Shown here piece by piece: positions 10,616 through 21,786 of a stretch of 64,000 nt of DNA. A program made the translations under genes and the position numbers. Under the pieces are notes generated by a model, which had not been told where the DNA came from, searched no databases, and saw only the letters and a program-made list of their open reading frames with translations. This DNA comes from Chloranthus sessilifolius (lineage: Eukaryota; Streptophyta; Magnoliopsida; Chloranthales; Chloranthaceae): assembly GCA_021018995.1 (NCBI GenBank), contig CM037593.1:34919810-34983809 (forward strand). Direction: 5' to 3'. Within the stretch, counting starts at the first letter, position 1. Each line of letters begins with the position of its first letter.

Positions 10616-13060
10616 CTCTAATACCATTCTATCACGACCCGATATCTTATCCTTTTTCGAGGGCACTAAATTCCGTGTTATGGCTCGCACACATCCCAAT
10701 GCAGTAAGCAAAATGCAAAATTCTTGCAAGTTTCAAATAAATCAGAGTGCTTACAAAAAATTGTGAACCAATTTTTTTTAAAAAAACTTACAACTCAGTT
10801 GTTACAAAAATGTTTATTTAAGTTATTCAAAGATGGACTAAACGTCTCTTATCCATTGATAATAAATAAAATCTATTTCAATTTAAATGGAACCGAATAT
10901 GACATTTCTACCCTCTAATAAAATCACACCATTTCAATCTCAATGTCAGCTTTAGGTTTGATAATAGTCAATAGTATCTAAAAATTCCTCTGGATCCACC
11001 TCTATGGTACCATATATTTGCATCTCCACCGTGATCACCTAAAGTATAATTGTCAAACATGGGCTAAGTCATAGAACAACAGGTGACCAAGTGGAATGCA
11101 CAATCAATCCACCCTAACCTATCCAGGTGAACTGTGTGTGCAACTAGTGAGTTTTAAAATAATCATAGCAATTATAAAGAATTGGTCAACCATAATAAAA
11201 GGGCAGTGAATATCAATTGGAAATAAAGATCACATGAATGAAAAAAAGTAACACAGGTTGAAATGCATATGATGCTTCTAATAATAATTCTTCGTCATAA
11301 ATATTATATCAACTTAACTTACGTGGCATATCTTAAGTCTTATTATAACTCCATACGCATATACAATGTACTTTACGTCATATATTTCTTACGTATTGCT
11401 GCTTGAGCTTATCACGCGAAATTCACGTATAAAGAACCACCTAACTTCTGTATTATATCGTATCATAAACCACCATCCAGTCCGATGAGATTGCACACAT
11501 CCCTTAAATCAAAACTTCCAGTGTCCCCTAAGTTTGAGACAAAGCTAAACATATTATCCTTAAAACCCGTATTGACTGCAGACGTTGTATCCTTACGGTG
11601 ACTTGTAAGGTATATCAGTGTAGAAATTAATTCGTATTCAGTTGACCTTCATAGTATGTCTTATCATATCATTGTTCTTTTTTGGGCTTAGGTCCCCACC
11701 TCGGTTTCATTATTGATATGTGCTTAAGTCCTCACTTTCTTATTGTACGTAACGTTCATATAGCTTCTTAGATTAAAACGAGTCATAGTGAGATAGGCTT
11801 CGCAAATCACGCCTCCCGATGGATGAGTTTCATAGTAACCTAAATATACGTCATGTGACAGTCCATACTCTTATTGAGGTGTTGCATCCGTATATGAACG
11901 CTTGCATTTCAAGTTTCACGTGACCGTGAAAAAAACTCCGCCATAGCTAAGACATATGTCATGTGTCATATCTTATTCTTAACTTATCATGCATATGCTT
12001 TATCTTAATTTTCTACGTGATAAATGTCGTATGATGAAGATGAAACATATATGAGAAAAAAAAACTATTGTATACACACTAAACATTGTGTGAACATAAC
12101 TTATTTACTAAAAATAAATCTTTTTAAAAATTTAAAGCATTGTATAAATCAATAGACAAATCGAACAAACACTAAAAGAATGATAAAACTTAAGTAAACT
12201 ACTTTTGGGTTAACATTATGAACACATTTAATGATGAGTTAAAGCTTTGAATTACCTAAATTGGATTAAAGAATGAAGATCTAATAGAAGTAGGGTAAGG
12301 TTGGAGGTCCTTAGAAGGCACATTACTCATTCCTAGGAGAGAGGGAGGAATCTCATGAGAAAATATGGAGAAGTCCTATAATCCACCTCAAGGATCAAAA
12401 TTTCGGCCGAAATGGCTGAAATTTTGGTCTAAATTATCGGTTTTGGTCTTCACTGAAACGATAATTTGGACTGAAACGATAATTTGGACCGAAATTTCAG
12501 TCATATTTTGTATAGGATTGAAATTATCGGCCAAAATTTCGGCCAAATTATCGGTTTTCGGCCGAAATTTTGATCCTTGATCCACCCCACGCAGTGAGGA
12601 TAATCTGATCTCATCAAATGAATCGTCTCATTCTGATGAAAATGGATTGGCCATTCGAATGATTCCAAAACGAATTGGTACAGGTATAACTTAAACATGT
12701 GAAGGGTCGAATCTTCGATACACAATTCTCAAGACAAATATGATTAGGTTTATACCGATCCAACCTTAATAATATCATCAGAGTAAAAGGTGTTAGGGTC
12801 TTCATTAGTTTCAACCCTTAATTTAATCGTTTGGGTATTAACTGAATGTTCAACAATGTAGGTCAAAATCGTGTCTTCACACGTTCGTCAAAGTGTGCCT
12901 ACCTCCATAGCATAGCCGGAAGGCATATCTAATGAGCCTTCCAAGACTTAGAAGTTAGATTGGAGAGACCCATAAATATTTATGACAATCGGGGGTCTTG
13001 AAAGACCCATACCGTCAATGGTTTGGCTCTCATGAGCCCCGGTTATATATCTGTTGGAGT
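10616..13060 (-). mobile_element. Degraded gypsy LTR 'G' with PBS-like site, related to element C
   Basis: On the minus strand, 11050-12060 is colinear with 47030-48130 of element C (for example the GTGTCCCCTAAGTTTGAG, CCACCATCCAGTCCGATGA and GGATGCAA blocks). The LTR end appears at 10630 (GGGTCGTGATA). A TGGTATTAGAG, near the Met-tRNA PBS, follows at 10626-10616. The outer limit near 13060 is vague. A foldback element is inserted at 12390-12579. Confidence 0.55.
12390..12579. mobile_element. 190-bp foldback MITE with 9-bp target duplication
   Basis: Ends are inverted copies: AAGGATCAAAATTTCGGCCG at the left and CGGCCGAAATTTTGATCCTT at the right. The interior is built of further TCGGCC/AATTATCGG words. 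Flanks are ATCCACCTC (12381-12389) and ATCCACCCC (12580-12588), a 9-bp duplication with one mismatch. That length suggests Mutator-like mobilisation (8 bp would suggest hAT). Non-coding. Confidence 0.75.
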
Positions 13061-13163
13061 AAAATAGCCTTAATTCTAGTTTTTATTAATGGCACCCATC
13101 GGCCATAAATCTAACATTTCATGCATCTTGAGATACATGTAAGATTTTTAATCCATTAAATGG

Positions 13164-13316
13164 CACTATAAAAATAAGGTGTTTCAACGGCAACCAAAAT
13201 TGTCGCTATTAACAAAAAAATTGCCGCTACTAGTCCTGTCGCTACTTGAACAATAAAGTTTTTTTTGTTAATAGCAGTAGTCAAAACTGCCACTAATGGT
13301 CTTATTTTTTGTAGTG
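13164..13316. mobile_element. 153-bp CACTA (En/Spm-like) MITE
   Basis: Terminal inverted repeats are CACTATAAAAATAAG at the left and CTTATTTTTTGTAGTG at the right. The flanking trinucleotide TGG (13161-13163 and 13317-13319) is the 3-bp duplication expected of CACTA elements. Subterminal GTCGCTA/TAGCGAC words are also inverted. It needs a transposase from elsewhere. Confidence 0.88.
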
Positions 13317-13319
13317 TGG

Positions 13320-14708
13320 AAAGATCCTATGATTTTACAGGGATTTCATCTTGAACTTCCCAGATTTAGATCATACGTCATTCGATTGATCAAGCGTATT
13401 TATTACTAATCTAACGGCTTATTGGCACTCCCTTAAAATCTTAATAATCGAGTCAGTGTTACATGATTTGGACCGTCAGATTTGAAGATCATCATATTTT
13501 ATTGGGGTTCTATTTCTAAAATTTTCTGACAAAGGGCTACAGATCCCCCAGATGTTAAGGAGGGGCTGCTGTAAGCTATTATTGCATCCCTCAACACCAT
13601 ATAGGCACACAATTGCTCTGGCCACAGTAATCTGCACCGGAGTAGACCGTCAGGCGAGTCTCGGACGTTCTACCAGTGTCGATGTGGTCACCAATAGGTC
13701 AGAAGAAGAGTGTGGGAGGGGTGGGATTTGGTTCAGGTATAACCCACACACATATATTTATATCTATAAATAATAGGTATATATTTATGTATATAAATTA
13801 ATAAATATATTTCTATATTATTGCTATAATTATTATTTTCAATCTTCTTCTTCTTCTTCACTTGTGCTCCATTAATGGAGTTTCAACAAAAACAACATTA
13901 ATATTCTTTTTAAATAAACTGGGCAGGTTACAATTGATTGGAGGACACCCACCCAATGGTTCGGGTGGTCCGCATCACTGGAGTTCGGGTATGAAGCGTC
14001 GATTTGACACCGATCTGGGATCCTTTCTTCTTGTTTCTGGAACAGCAACTCTTGATTGTTACTACTCAATTTGCATTTTAAACAACAATCAAAGATGGTG
14101 ATTTGGTGGTGGTGTTTTCTCACCAGTGCAACCCAATGGAGATCCGGTGTGGGAGGTGTAGATGATGGTGCAAGAGGGTCGTAGCTTATGAGTTTTAAGA
14201 GAAGAAGAATAACAACAATGGTGGTGCTGGAGTTTTCTCTAAGAGAAGAAAGGAGTGAACGAGAATAGTAGTCTGATGTCTTTAGGGTTTGGCCAGAGTT
14301 TAAAAGAAATTGGCGAGAGAGATTTTGGGGCTCTCATGCGGTTTTGGGAAGGTTACAAACCACTGGGAGTTACCAAATCGATGGGCCTTTGTGTAAGAGG
14401 TACATAGAAGAAACGAGGGTGTTGTGGCCTTTTAGGTAGCCAGTAGCCAGTAGCCAGCGAGCTGGGGCTAATAGTAGTCTTTCAACTTTTTTACTTAGTT
14501 CAAGAATACCAAAAGTATGGATGCTTGGTTGGGCTACTTTGTCGAACGCATAAGATAAGATTTCATTATGTTAGATTGTAGAGTGAGAGAGAAACCGATT
14601 GGGCATCAATTTGAATTGAAAAGCAAGAGACCCAAAGGATTCTAATTAGCTTATTAATTAAATAGGGAGTCCCATCTTGGCCACAATTGTGGGCTTGGAT
14701 TAGGGACG
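13320..14708. other. Intergenic stretch without recognisable genes
   Basis: Short ORFs on both strands near 13550-14120 have no recognisable domain, and they overlap one another. AT-rich run at 13740-13830; TTC repeats near 13848. I see no exon structure. Confidence 0.5.
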
Positions 14709-15004
14709 TAGGATTGGTATTGTGTGTAGGGCACCTAGCACCCCATGTCTATTTACATATAGATACACTGTATATTTATTTATTTTTATATTTTTATAAT
14801 GACACAAATAGTCTCTGGTCAAGTAAAGTCTTGGGTCTAAGTTTGGAGTCGCTCATGCTCGGCCACAAGTTTTATTGAATCAGGTTAAGATTTGGCTCAC
14901 AGATTTTGGTACAAGCTCGAGTTCAGTTTTGTGCTTAGGTGCACCGACCCACTTAATTAATAATGCAATATTTATTATTTATTTGCTATAAATACACACA
15001 CAAA

Positions 15005-15067
<63 letters not shown>

Positions 15068-15136
15068 GAATGGGAAAGTAATCGATTCGTCATCAAAGGT
15101 CAACGTGCAACTTTAGCAAAAATCATGGTCGTTATA
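14709..15136 (+). repeat. Dispersed repeat 'H', copy 2
   Basis: Direct copy of 9201-9643. It differs mainly by expansion of the internal TA run at 15008-15064 and by a deletion just after it. Confidence 0.75.
15008..15064. repeat. (TA)n microsatellite
   Basis: About 28 uninterrupted TA units inside repeat H copy 2; copy 1 has only about six at the equivalent site. Confidence 0.95.
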
Positions 15137-15249
15137 GTACTAGAGTATTGGTACCCGTTTTCAAGAACCCTTTCGGATCCCTGAAAATGATTCCAAATAG
15201 GTTACAAGTGGACTCTGTTTGCGAAGGGATGGGTGGAAAGTATAATGAC

Positions 15250-16190
15250 AATAATAGTAAAAGTATTTAGGTGCACCTACAAGGAATGAGCGAATTTAAA
15301 TAGAATATACCTAGGCTGATGCGATCATCATCTACAGATATTTATCGACGTTGTAGAACATCATTGATCACACGAGGATAAGTGGGGAGGTTAGGGATTG
15401 AGACTCCTATGCTAAACGTCGGTCTACCGACTTTAACAGCTAAAGTTGCCTAGGGTTTTAACTAATTCGGGTTTTCCTATCCTAATTGGTCTAATCTAAA
15501 AGGCTGATGTTGGCCCGTTATGCTCAGGAGGATTGGCCTCATTCTCGGGCACCCTTCGTTGGCTCCCTTGGGCAAATCAGTTGAGGCACTGGCAGTTTCG
15601 CAAATATGGAGAAAGATTAAGGACCTAATTTTTCCCTATTTATAGTATTCGGCTGATTATGTGCCATGTTTCCGACGCATAATTCTGAATTATATATTGT
15701 AAGAGCAGCGTGTAATCCGAAATATGCGCACAACAGATAGCGCATAACAAATTATACGTCGCGGTTTAGGCATATAATTCAGGCGACAAACCAGTCGCCT
15801 CGGTCAAGTGACCGAGTGAAAGGATGGATTCCAAGTTAGAGTCCGAGTAGGAATTCCTATAATTAACCCTTGTCATAGCACATAATCGAGAAATTTGAGA
15901 AGGTTAAAGAAGAGAATCCCAATCGAAATTGGGCTAATTATACATTGAAAATCCGGCGCATAATCGAATTATGCGTTGAGAATCCAGCGTATAATCCGAG
16001 GGAGTTGGTCATTGAGAGGGAGAGTCTCGGTGGGTCACTCACCTGATTATGTGCATGATCTCGTGTGCATAATCGATTATACGCCTTGAAACTAGCATAT
16101 AATCCGAGAGTCATGGGTTTTTTGGGATTTTTGAAGAGGGTTGGCCTTCCCAAAAATCATGGGCAAGGTCAATGGTTGACAGAACATGTT
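15250..16190 (-). mobile_element. LTR-like fragment 'F' with GCATAATC motif array
   Basis: No coding content. A motif array at 15650-16115 abuts a TATA-like box (TATAAATA on the minus strand, 15644-15637), the same organisation as the U3 of LTRs D and E. The limits are uncertain and no TSD was found, so calling it a solo or truncated LTR is inference. Confidence 0.4.
15650..16115. repeat. Array of GCATAATCGATTATGCG-type motifs
   Basis: At least ten units of GCATAATC or its complement occur, several fused back-to-back as CATAATCGAATTATGCG or GCATAATCGATTATACGCC, often next to ATCCGAG. The consensus is self-complementary and spacing is irregular. Confidence 0.75.
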
Positions 16191-16230
16191 TGAATATTCC
16201 GAGAAGGCAAAAACGGGGTTTCTACACAAA

Positions 16231-16345
16231 ACCGACCCACTTAAAATCGGATCGGGTTCGGGTCAGGGGTGTATCAGACCCGACCCACTTAAAATCGTGT
16301 CGGGTTCGGGTCAGGGTGTATCAGACCCAACCCACATAAAATCGG
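16231..16345. repeat. 48-bp tandem repeat of CGGGTC-rich units (about 2.4 copies)
   Basis: ACCCAC marks begin at 16235, 16283 and 16330, a period of 47-48 bases. Each unit holds ACCCGACCCACTTAAAATCG and CGGGTTCGGGTCAGG, which are partly inverted to each other. Similar words recur at 16398-16470 and 16878-16912, where they interrupt the LINE. Confidence 0.75.
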
Positions 16346-16912
16346 GTCAAGTCCAGGGCGGCAATGAAAAATTATGGAAACATTTTGGTTACGGATCCGG
16401 GTCCAGGCAAAGCTATATCCAAACCCGACCCAACAAAAAGTAGGTCGGGTCCTAATCGGGTTTGCGACCAGATCCAATCGCTTATATGTTGTTCTTGTTG
16501 TCATAAGAATGTACCCATTTCAAGAAAATATTAACCCAATGAACCAATGAACAATGAGTCTCTTATAACTCATAAGCTTCTTTAGCCATTGAGTCCAACA
16601 TAAGCTAATTTTCAATGAGTTTAGAGATGTGAAGGATGTGAAAGTCAACTTTCAACAAAATTCAATAACTAATTAATTGACTATTAAGTTTTGATGAAAA
16701 AGTTTCCCTCAAACTTGCTTATTTTAAATTCAATTACATCTGGGCAGAGGCTTCATGAATCGATTATTTATCACTTGTTAATTATATACTTATTCATATT
16801 GTTTCCTATTTTAAGTGTATATTATGTATTCCAAAAAAATCAGCACCAAAATATAAGAAAAGAAATATTATATTTATATCGGGTCTTGACCGGGTTTGGG
16901 TCCAGGTTGGGT

Positions 16913-18850
16913 CTAACTTCGAAATCTACAGCCTTCAGTTCAACTTCGTTGTTCGTGCACACGTCCAAGAAGATGCGAAAAGAGTCGAGCATTATACCTT
17001 TATGGTCCTTGATGGAACCACCACCACCACCAATCTCAGGATTCCCCAATGCACAATCATCAATATTTAGTTTTAGAGAGTTTTCCTCCCGGGATTCCAG
17101 GCGACTTTTATACTTTCCTTTTTTCTTTCCAAACAGAAGTTTGGCGCCAATTGGAGGAAATGGTGTATACAAAATTCCAAAAAGTACAGTCCAATAAGCT
17201 CAAAGAGATCCTAACCATCGAAGATCCTCGTGTTTCTTTCCTTCCATATGGCCCAAAATATTGCCAAGGGCCACCTTGTTCCAAGGGATTTTCCCACCTT
17301 TTTCGAAGGGGAGAGATTCCTCCAACCTGATAGGAGATTGGCAACAGAAAATGGGAGAACCCAGTAGACCCGAAAATGATTCCAAAAGTTGTCCTAGTTT
17401 TTATTCTAGCGTAATCGCAGTGAAGGAAGATGTGAGGAACATTTTCTTCATGTTGAAGGCATAGATTATAACACATCTAGCAAGCTGATAACCCCGGTTT
17501 TTTTAAGATGATTCGCTGTGATGATTTTATCCATGGACCCGAAAGCACATTTGGAATCTTCCAATCCGGTTCCAATCCAAATTTGGGGTGACAATAGTCA
17601 GACCAAAAAGATGTCTCCCTCCCATCACCAGCAATAATTCATGCATGGATGAAAAAATCTGATTTGAATTTTGAGACTGATTTCCAGAAAGCCGAGCCTC
17701 CCGATGGAGGAGAAACCCGAATTGACCAATCTCATAGCACCTCCACTTCCATAATTCTGAGCGAGAATAGTGCGCCAAAGCGTAGTATCCTTTTCGCAAC
17801 CTATGCGCCACCACCGTTTTTCCAAGAGCGCTTTATTGCAAATTTTGAGATCTAAAATGCCAACACCACCTATGTTTTTGGGTCTAGATAGCTGTTTCCA
17901 ATGTAGGAGATGATTTTTTTTTCTTGTCATTGCTTTCTCTCAAAGAAAGTCACTTTGAAAACTTTCTAACCTTTTTCTCACCCAAGTTGAACCATTTGGT
18001 AAATAAGAAACCCCCAGTCGACACAATTGAATGCTTTTTTCATCAACTTTTAGGATTAAGCCCGCTGGTTTCTTCAATACCTAGAGTCGACACACTCATG
18101 AGCGATTAAGATGGAGTCTAAGATGTTCCTCTGGGGGAGAAATGCTGATTGATTCAGCGAAATGATAGAGGGCATGCCTTTTTTCAGCCGATTCACTAAA
18201 ACTTTCACCAAAATCTTGTAGGTACTGCCAATTAGATTAATAAGCCTGTAATGAGAGACTTCAGATGCTCCTTCCACCTTTAGTATGAGGCAGATGAAGC
18301 TACCAATCAACTCCCTGCTAATAACACCTCTTTAAAAAACTGTTCAAAAACGTTCATAAGATCTGCTTCGATGAGGTTCCGAAAAATTCCAAAGAACACA
18401 ATGGAGAAGCCATCAGGGCCTACCGTTGTTTTCCCTTCCAATTGAGTGATAGCTTCGAGGACATTGTCTTCAACAAGGGGCGCCTCAAGAATGGCATTCT
18501 GATCGGATGATATATAGCTTCTGGTCAAACCGTCCAGCTTTGGCTGAGTCCAGTTGGAGCTTGTAAATTTTCTGTATAATGATCAACGAGAATTTTATAT
18601 ATTTCTTAGTTTATTGATGGTATTTCACCTATTCCAGTTTTCAGATGTAACCTGACAGTAGCAGGTGTTCTAGTCACCACATTTGACCCATTGGTCCCTG
18701 GATCATTGTTTCCAATATCTCTCTTCCTTCCTTAGAACAACCTTAAGCTCTTCTTTTGCATTTTTCCTTTCGAGTTTGTCCTCTTGAGACACAATGGTCT
18801 ATTTGATCCCATAACATATATCTGCTTAAGAATGTAGTTTTGATTTCATT
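16913..18850 (-). pseudogene. L1-type LINE remnant, internally deleted
   Basis: Read from 18850 downwards: the linker before RT (KEELKVVLRKEERYWKQ), RT N-terminus (KTTVGPDGFSIVFF; KILVKVLVNRLKK; NQSAFLPQRNILDSILIAHE), then AFNCVDWGFL. It then jumps directly to the late region HLLHWKQLSRPKNIGGVGIL, a zinc-type segment (CLQHEENVPHIFLHC) and an RNase H segment (DDCALGNPEIGGGGG). The catalytic FADD block between AFNCVDW and the late region is absent, so about 17940-18000 marks an internal deletion. Several frameshifts and stops add to this. The 3' end breaks off where CGGGTC repeat sequence starts. No endonuclease domain is seen. Confidence 0.85.
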
Positions 18851-19099
18851 ATTCACCCAAAAGCTTGTACGATTTTTGTATTTGTAGTATTCAAAAATTT
18901 ATGAACTTCCTATATTTTTTGGGAACCGACCGATCCCAAGCAAGATTAAGAAAGGGACACTCATTTTGTACTCTTAACACTATTTTTCAGAGCGCGCCTC
19001 GAGATGAAAAGGACACGCTAAAAAGATTTGATAGGTCGGATTAAAATCAAAAGCCATAAATAAATGGTCAACATTTCTAAATCGAACCGGACAATGGCA

Positions 19100-20000
19100 T
19101 GACGCAGTACAAATGCTAAAATCCTAATATGCGAATTTGGGATTAACTTTTAGAATGATTTGAATAGCGGAAATATCCAAAATCAAGCAACACATGAAAT
19201 TAGTTCAATGAAATTAATAAAAACAATTAGATTAATCCGTTTTAGCGTCTGAATGCGTGAAAATTTTTCCGATCTAGAAAAACGGCTCCGATAAAGGAAC
19301 TCGGGATTCGTTCTAGTGTAGGGCATCAAGCGATAATTGCAAATATCGGATTTGATTCCTCGGGGATTTTAAAGGAGATGAAACTTGAATTATCAGTGAA
19401 AAAAGGGAAGCTTAATGACATCATGGGGTACGGTTCTTTTGGGATTTTGTTCTTTTATCAATAGAAAGAAAGAAAATTAATACCTGATAACTAGAGAAAA
19501 GACAAAATAAAAAAGATAGATCCCAAGGCTTCACACTAAGGGTTTTTCGAAGCTTCACACCACGGCTGTACGTTGGCTTCGCACCAAGTCGCATGAGAAA
19601 CGAATGCTCACTCCTCAAGGTTTGAAGGATTCACTCCCTCAATTGAAAACTTTTCACAAGCTCTCTAGGGTTTGCACAAAAGAAACTTTCTTTCATTCAA
19701 TTAAAAAAACTCCTCAATTACATTGTTTAAAGACCATATATAGGAGGTCTTACAATAAAAGAAACCCTAAAACGAATATTAATAAAAGACAAATAAGTCT
19801 CTAAAACTTAAGTTCGAAATATAAAAATTTTTATATATGAAATTTCGCAGTCGACATTCGATCGATCGAATTTATCACGTGTTCGATCCATTCTCTAGAA
19901 TTTTCGCCTTTACGCATAGTTCTAGTTTTCGCTCCGCTTCTTCTTGGCTGGAAAATTTGTTGCAGCTCGAAACTACGACTCTTGCTCTTGGCGTCCAGCA
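19100..20000 (-). repeat. 3' LTR of element E (901 bp)
   Basis: TGACGCAGTAC...AGCA ends. Colinear with 21787-22807 but about 120 bases shorter, mostly because it has one TTCGATCGATCGAA unit where the partner has about six. TATA-like box at 19735-19745 (minus strand TATATGG side). Confidence 0.88.
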
Positions 20001-20811
20001 TCAATCTACCCAGGTGGGAAAAACTCATTTCCGATGAGTTAGGGAATCCATGGATGGCACACTCCGGAAGCTTCATTCATGGCTTACCTTTCCACGCTAT
20101 GAGATACTCATGATGTTTACCTCCATTGGCATAGAGGCTTGAAAATTCTATAACCACCTCATTCGACCTTTTCTCATGTTGCACAGGTATGATACGAGAT
20201 AGAAAATGGGACAATGAGGGTGATTCGATTGGATGCTCAAGAAGGAATTGATCAAAGGGCGGGGTAGTGGGATTAAGAATAGGTGTAAGATCCGTTATGA
20301 CAACTACCGGATGATTGCCTTTGTCTAGAAGAAGATCTAGATCTTCACTCTTACCTCTTTCGAAGATTGGGAAAGATTCCACATGCTTAGAACCATCAGG
20401 AATTAACACAAAACTATTAGTATCAAATTCATTAAATATATTCAATGTGTTAGTCCGATCGTGTATATTTACAGTGCTCAATAAATTCATATTGTTAATC
20501 CCATGCAAATCAGAATGATGATGTGATCCTACCAACTCTAATGACTGACTTGAGATGGACACATTATCAACACCGTCCTCAGCAATGGGAATTGTCCTAA
20601 TGCAACCTATAGCTCTGACCGGAACCTCACCTTCATCATCACTTGGAGTGTTACATGGTCCATACACTTCTTCGAGTATCTCGTTGCTCTCTTTCTTAGT
20701 ATGATCCTGAATGATCAAAGTTTGACCCCTACTAGGACATTGGGATGCAAAGTGACTAAAACCTTGACACTTATAACATTGTTGCGGGGCACGCTTAGAA
20801 CTCTCGACCAT
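19835..20811 (-). pseudogene. Zinc knuckle and chromodomain tail of element E
   Basis: The ORF from 20811 carries a CCHC knuckle (CYKCQGFSHFASQC), then a stretch starting VRAIGCIRTIP like the run-in to protease in chromoviruses, then about 170 residues of unassigned sequence. It ends HHEYLIAWKGKP and a TGA at 20077. HEYL-WKG is the hallmark of a chromodomain, which targets integration to marked chromatin. A shift of frame just after the stop restores NEAS, which normally follows. The next ORF (20076-19831, beginning MKLPECAIHGFPNSSEMSF) continues a typical chromovirus C-terminus, running across the LTR edge. Everything from protease to integrase is missing between knuckle and chromodomain. 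Confidence 0.75.
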
Positions 20812-21687
20812 TGGTCCCTTGCCTTTGTCAACTTGGGAAATTATGGATTTTGCGGATTGACTAAAGGCATTACTTCCCTTTTCGATAGGGTTAGATTGAG
20901 GCTCAAATTTGGAAGACTTAGATCGGCCATGACTGGGGGTGTTGAGATACCGTTCTAATTCTTCAACCCTAGCAAAACATTCCTCGAGATCCGCAACGGG
21001 ATAAGGAATTAGTTCCCTCTATAACTCTGGGCGAAGACCCATTAGGAATCGGGAGAGGGTAACTTTTGTTGGTTCATTAACATCGGCCTGGGTCATCAGG
21101 TCTTCAAACCGATCGATATACACTGAGACTGGAGAGTCTCTTTGATGCAATGACTGCCACTGATCAAGAATACGTCCATCATATGATACGGGAACGTATT
21201 TTTCGTGCAGTTGGACTTTCATTTCAGCCCACGTGGATATAGCATGAAGACCCTGGATTTGCCTACGACACTCCACTCCCAACCAATAAAGTCTGGCTTG
21301 ACCCATAAGCTTGACTTTGGCAAATTTGACATTGCGGTCTTCGGACATGACATACCACTCAAAGTAGTTTTCCATGCTAGCGACCCATTCGAGAAAGACT
21401 TTAGGTTGCCTTTTCCCGTCAAAAGTAGGGCGTCCATTTTCACAGATTTCATGACCTTATCGTCCAAATTGGTTTGGACCTCACATCGAGGAGGAACATC
21501 TCCTACGGTCACGGTTGTTGACTCTATTGTGATTCTCAGCGATTAGCTCATTGATCTCTTCGAAACGAGTCTCTAAAGCCTCATATCAGGCTTGTTGATC
21601 AGCGATGTGCTCATCCATCTGGGTTTGACTAGCGGTCACCTTAGATGCAAGATCTCTAATCAGGGCCTCTAAGGTACTGGTATCCAT
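20812..21687 (-). pseudogene. Gag of element E
   Basis: Starts at ATG 21687-21685 (MDTSTLEALIRDLASKVTAS), with a helical N-terminus. The retrotransposon gag core follows at 21400-21019: FLEWVASMENYFEWY, VKLMGQARLYWLG, WAEMKVQLHEKYVP, SVSVYIDRFEDL-like, LSRFLMGLRPEL. Stops occur after DQQA (TGA), near SSSM, and at PEL*REL, where CAG would be expected, with a frame change between the N-terminal helix and the core. It continues into the zinc-knuckle ORF. Capsid function, if this copy or a relative is translated, would allow packaging by a helper element. Confidence 0.8.
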
Positions 21688-21770
21688 GACGGAATTATGC
21701 AAGACAACATATACTAAAATCAAGTGAACCCTAAAATTATATGACACGGACAACCCTAAACTAAAACTGT

Positions 21771-21782
21771 GCTCTGATACCA
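21771..21782 (-). other. Primer binding site of element E (initiator Met-tRNA)
   Basis: The minus strand reads TGGTATCAGAGC, four bases from the LTR edge at 21787. Confidence 0.9.
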
Positions 21783-21786
21783 AAAC

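Noticed and set aside
13862..14123. Overlapping ORFs on both strands as a possible gene
   Set aside because: No domain, no splice or promoter pattern, and both strands equally open.
16691..17197. 168-residue plus-strand ORF
   Set aside because: It is antisense to the LINE RNase H segment, low complexity and without a domain.
20077..20811. Functional stand-alone protein downstream of gag in E
   Set aside because: The only recognisable parts are a zinc knuckle and a truncated chromodomain; best read as the fused remains of gag and pol.
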